Source: Cytophagaceae bacterium (GTDB lineage: Bacteria > Bacteroidota > Bacteroidia > Cytophagales > Cytophagaceae). Taken from it: a stretch of DNA of 6,076 bases. Where the stretch lies: the NCBI GenBank assembly GCA_021151805.1, contig JAGKWN010000168.1, positions 1 to 6,076 of the forward strand, written 5' to 3'. This document shows, one piece after another, positions 5,215 to 6,076 of this stretch. A program made the translations under genes and the position numbers. The notes beneath the pieces were generated by a model. That model did no database searches. It was given only the letters and a program-made list of their open reading frames with translations, and was not told the origin of the DNA. Each line of letters starts with the position of its first letter. Positions within the stretch are counted from its first letter, which is position 1.

Positions 5215-5247
5215 TTTGCTGGCGCAAGCATTCGCTTGTGCATGTCT
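5210..5247. repeat. Nested hairpin after the methyltransferase
   Basis: GCGCAAGC (5222-5229) pairs with GCTTGTGC (5234-5241) across an ATTC loop, 8 bp with one G-T pair. AGACAT (5210-5215) pairs with ATGTCT (5242-5247) outside it, with a 6-nt bulge on the left only. The shape, an outer stem and one-sided bulge around a compact hairpin, resembles the structure at 1100-1146, though the sequence differs. There is no T-run right after it, so a terminator role is uncertain. Confidence 0.6.
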
Positions 5248-5267
5248 TTCTACACGGCGGCTCTTTA

Positions 5268-5382
5268 TAGAACGAGTCTTGGGAATGGTCGGCAGTTTAT
5301 GCTATTATTTGCTTGCCTAAAGATCAACGTTCAGCGGGGCAGGCTGTGTCTCACTCACGTAAACTGCCAACCACCTGTTCTA
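5268..5382. repeat. Long inverted repeat in the convergent gap, unknown element
   Basis: TGGTCGGCAGTTTA (5286-5299) and TAAACTGCCAACCA (5360-5373) are complementary at 13 of 14 positions and enclose 60 nt. A second outer pair, TAGAAC (5268-5273) with GTTCTA (5377-5382), lies outside them. The enclosed and flanking sequence is richer in G and C than the surrounding spacers. I see no convincing gene here: the plus-strand open frame from 5236 runs deep into the outer-membrane protein gene. It may be a small non-autonomous repeat, a structured RNA or a shared 3'-end structure of the two convergent genes. Confidence 0.45.
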
Positions 5383-5406
5383 ACAAACGTAAGAGTAAAT
5401 GCAGGT

Positions 5407-6054
5407 TTATTTCTTTTTTCCTTTGAACAAATAATAGCCAACGGCAAGATAGCTTTGTATAGTATTGATTTTTGCATCGCTGCCTGAATGGATGTTTACT
5501 AAACCACGAGAACCACCCATTTCAAAAAACAAGCGTTTCTTCATAACAGATAGACTTAAGCTCATTGTATAACCTGCATTGAATTTTGTATAATCGGAGG
5601 TAGTATTTTGGAAAGATTCATTATTGATTTGTTGTTTTGCAGATAAGCAATAACCTGCAAATACTCCACCTCCAATATCAAGCGTTACTTTCTTACTGCT
5701 GAACAAGCTGAATTTTGCAATCAATGGAAGTTCGACATAGTGTAAGCGCGTTTTAATGGTTAAGTAGTCAGTCAATTCTTCTCCTAAGAGATTTGTATGG
5801 TGGGAGCCTTCGATCGTATATACTTTGCCAAGAATATTATAATTCAATTCAGATTGTATTGAAAACAATTTACTGAACGAATAATTGGCAACCAGACCGC
5901 CTTTAGCTCTGATTATAGAAGGTGCTTCCAGTACCGATGAATCGGGATTTAAATATAAATCGTTTTGAGTAACTGCTATTTTTGCACCAAAACGAAATTG
6001 TGCTGAAACAGATAATGATAAAGTGAATAGTAAAAATAGAAAAACATGTTTCAT
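5407..6054 (-). CDS. PorT-family outer-membrane beta-barrel protein
   Basis: This 215-residue protein has a clear Sec signal peptide (MKHVFLFLLFTLSLSVSAQ), with likely cleavage after SVSA at residue 18 just before QFRFGAK. The mature part is built of alternating-residue strands: LVANYSFSKLFSIQSELNYN (54-73), then LHYVELPLIAKFSLF (104-118), VTLDIGGGVFAGYCLS (123-138), FNAGYTMSLSLSV (158-170), RLFFEMGGSRGLVNI (174-188), and a final SYLAVGYYLF before a lysine-rich end. The YVELPL element and glycine-aromatic strands are hallmarks of the PorT / outer-membrane beta-barrel (OMP_b-brl_2) family, abundant in Bacteroidota. It should form a small barrel of about eight strands. The specific function is unknown; family members are seldom characterised and most are not PorT itself. 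The upstream promoter lies mostly beyond the right edge. It converges with the methyltransferase gene. Confidence 0.88.
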   Translation of the reverse strand: MKHVFLFLLFTLSLSVSAQFRFGAKIAVTQNDLYLNPDSSVLEAPSIIRAKGGLVANYSFSKLFSIQSELNYNILGKVYTIEGSHHTNLLGEELTDYLTIKTRLHYVELPLIAKFSLFSSKKVTLDIGGGVFAGYCLSAKQQINNESFQNTTSDYTKFNAGYTMSLSLSVMKKRLFFEMGGSRGLVNIHSGSDAKINTIQSYLAVGYYLFKGKKK

Positions 6055-6076
6055 ACTTTTATGATTGATTAAAACA

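Noticed and set aside
5236..5487. Open frame of 83 codons on the plus strand
   Set aside because: It overlaps the end of a well-supported minus-strand outer-membrane protein gene and the inverted repeat, and shows no recognisable protein features.

Overview
The window looks like a piece of a Bacteroidota chromosome, most like Cytophagales (inference). The evidence is: a 575-residue lysyl-tRNA synthetase with the C-terminal extension typical of this phylum, a PorT-type outer-membrane beta-barrel protein, exact matches to the TAnnTTTG promoter element of this phylum upstream of two genes, little sign of Shine-Dalgarno sequences, and moderate G+C with AT-rich spacers.

Layout from left to right. 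The 3' end of an unrecognised gene enters at the left edge (+). A promoter-like element is followed by an NAD(P)H-dependent FMN reductase (+). Next is a 349-bp spacer filled with small palindromes, then a short SnoaL/NTF2-like protein (+) with a terminator-like hairpin. lysS (+) follows, with its own promoter element. lysS converges on a small membrane-anchored, possibly lipocalin-like protein (-). The 120-bp gap between them holds a very strong bidirectional terminator framed by two mirror-image arrays of a 7-bp repeat. An RlmI/RlmK-like SAM-dependent methyltransferase (+) then converges on the outer-membrane protein (-). The gap between that pair carries another 7-bp repeat array and two further inverted repeats.

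The genes are ordinary housekeeping or accessory functions (translation, RNA modification, redox, envelope). They do not form an obvious pathway or operon; most seem to be separate transcription units.

The unusual content is in the spacers. First, a cluster of REP-like hairpins lies at 964-1266. Within it, two ungapped 52-bp copies of a two-hairpin module differ at 12 positions, and 10 of these are five fully compensated base-pair changes. Second, heptanucleotide arrays sit directly at the 3' ends of two genes. Each unit contains a stop triplet, so a reading frame entering an intact array from that side meets a stop whatever its phase. No transposase, CRISPR array, tRNA or rRNA was found, and I see no complete new defence or mobile system.
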